From NCBI GenBank assembly GCA_900550415.1, contig URSO01000042.1, forward strand, positions 1-20,537: a stretch of DNA of 20,537 bases. Reading direction: 5' to 3'. Below, in pieces: positions 19,805 to 20,537 of this stretch. The stretch is from an uncultured Collinsella sp. GTDB taxonomy: Bacteria > Actinomycetota > Coriobacteriia > Coriobacteriales > Coriobacteriaceae. The notes below the pieces were generated by a model. It was not told the DNA's origin. It made no database searches and worked only from the letters and a program-made list of their open reading frames with translations. The position numbers and the translations under genes were made by a program. Within the stretch, counting starts at the first letter, position 1; each line of letters opens with the position of its first letter.

Positions 19805-20537
19805 TGGCCGACGAACGCTACATAGAGGAGGATCCCGAACTCGACCAGGGATCGGAAGCCACGGAAGAGGACGGCGAGGGAGCCGGGCTGTATGAGCACT
19901 TTGCGGTCGTAGCCGACAAGGGGCAAACCCCGCTGCGGCTGGACAAGTTCCTGACCGTACGCATGGAGAAATGCTCGCGCAACCGTATCCAGGCGGCTGC
20001 CGACTGCGGCAACATCCTCGTGAACGGCAAGCCCGCGAAATCGAGCTACAAGGTCAAGCCGCTCGACCGTATCCAGATCGTGATGCCCTACCCGCGGCGC
20101 GAAGTGGAGATCATCCCCGAAGATATCCCGCTCGAAATTCCCTACGAGGACGACGACCTGCTGATCGTCAACAAGCCCGCCGGGCTGGTGGTGCATCCCG
20201 GGCACGGAAATTACAGCGGTACACTCGTAAACGCGCTCACGTACCACCTGCGCAACCTGCCCCTGTTCCAGGAGGGCGACATGCGCGCCGGGCTGGTGCA
20301 CCGCATCGACAAGAACACGTCGGGGCTGCTCGTGGTGGCCAAGAACGAACAGGCGCACGCACGGCTGGCCAAGCAGTTCTTCGACCATACAATCCAGCGC
20401 CGTTATGTGGCACTCGTGTGGGGCAATTTCGACCAGGACGAGGGGACGATCACGGGCAACATCGGCCGCAGCCCCCGCGACCGGCAGAAGATGTTCGTAT
20501 TCGAAGACGGGTCGGACGGCAAGCACGCCGTGACCCA
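19804..20537 (+). CDS. RluA/RluD-family pseudouridine synthase, 3' end cut by the window
   Basis: This 23S rRNA pseudouridine synthase is seen for about 244 residues and lacks its C-terminus. An acidic N-terminus (1-30) is followed by an S4 RNA-binding domain (about 43-95, LRLDKFLTVRMEKCSRNRIQ) and the catalytic domain. The catalytic Asp169 is in GLVHRIDKNTSGLLVVAK, and the KPAGLVVHPG motif is at 124-133. It overlaps the PASTA frame by one base. Its codon use (more GAA, CGG, GGA) departs from the genes before 19,350. Origin is probably Bacteroidota, as for the PASTA tail. Confidence 0.9.
   Translation, partial: MADERYIEEDPELDQGSEATEEDGEGAGLYEHFAVVADKGQTPLRLDKFLTVRMEKCSRNRIQAAADCGNILVNGKPAKSSYKVKPLDRIQIVMPYPRREVEIIPEDIPLEIPYEDDDLLIVNKPAGLVVHPGHGNYSGTLVNALTYHLRNLPLFQEGDMRAGLVHRIDKNTSGLLVVAKNEQAHARLAKQFFDHTIQRRYVALVWGNFDQDEGTITGNIGRSPRDRQKMFVFEDGSDGKHAVT

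Overview
The window reads as a GC-rich gut Actinomycetota of the Coriobacteriia, most like Collinsella. That assignment rests on recalled protein style and GC-rich codon use, not on a search. The exception is the last ~1.2 kb (from about 19,355), which looks like Bacteroidota DNA, Alistipes-like, joined in frame. I read that join as a probable assembly chimera.

Layout. 1-1650: a 23-bp tandem repeat array interrupted by a complete IS3-family element (IS150 group) whose two transposase frames are linked by an A7 slippery site. 1756-4785: a four-gene polar amino-acid ABC importer operon (ATPase, Tat-type lipoprotein receptor, two permeases). 4953-5576: a cytidylate-kinase-like protein. 5577-6037: a 460-bp convergent gap holding two hairpin elements in opposite orientation, three evenly spaced palindromes and two terminators. 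8277-6038 (minus): nfnA and nfnB, the electron-bifurcating ferredoxin:NADP transhydrogenase. 12095-8650 (minus): glmU, prs and pth, with a hairpin terminator after each. 12289-15543 (plus): a compact ECF vitamin/metal importer (EcfT, a fused double ATPase, an S component of unknown substrate). 15544-16079: two palindromic repeat elements. 16898-16080 (minus): exonuclease III. 17034-17786 (plus): a Sir2 deacylase. 17882 onward: a dihydropteroate synthase with a ~140-residue low-complexity insertion, fused to HPPK. HPPK breaks off half way and continues as the tail of a PASTA-domain protein, followed by a partial RluA/RluD pseudouridine synthase.

Most genes are housekeeping: nutrient uptake, redox balance (NADPH from NADH plus reduced ferredoxin), PRPP and UDP-GlcNAc supply, peptidyl-tRNA recycling, base-excision repair and folate synthesis. 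I see no convincing new multi-gene system. The unusual content is the density of distinct palindromic or inverted-repeat elements in nearly every intergenic gap, plus one that appears to sit inside a coding sequence (the EcfA linker). Other points worth following are the insertion in DHPS, the orphan S component and the chimeric seam. No rRNA, tRNA, CRISPR array or clear riboswitch was seen.
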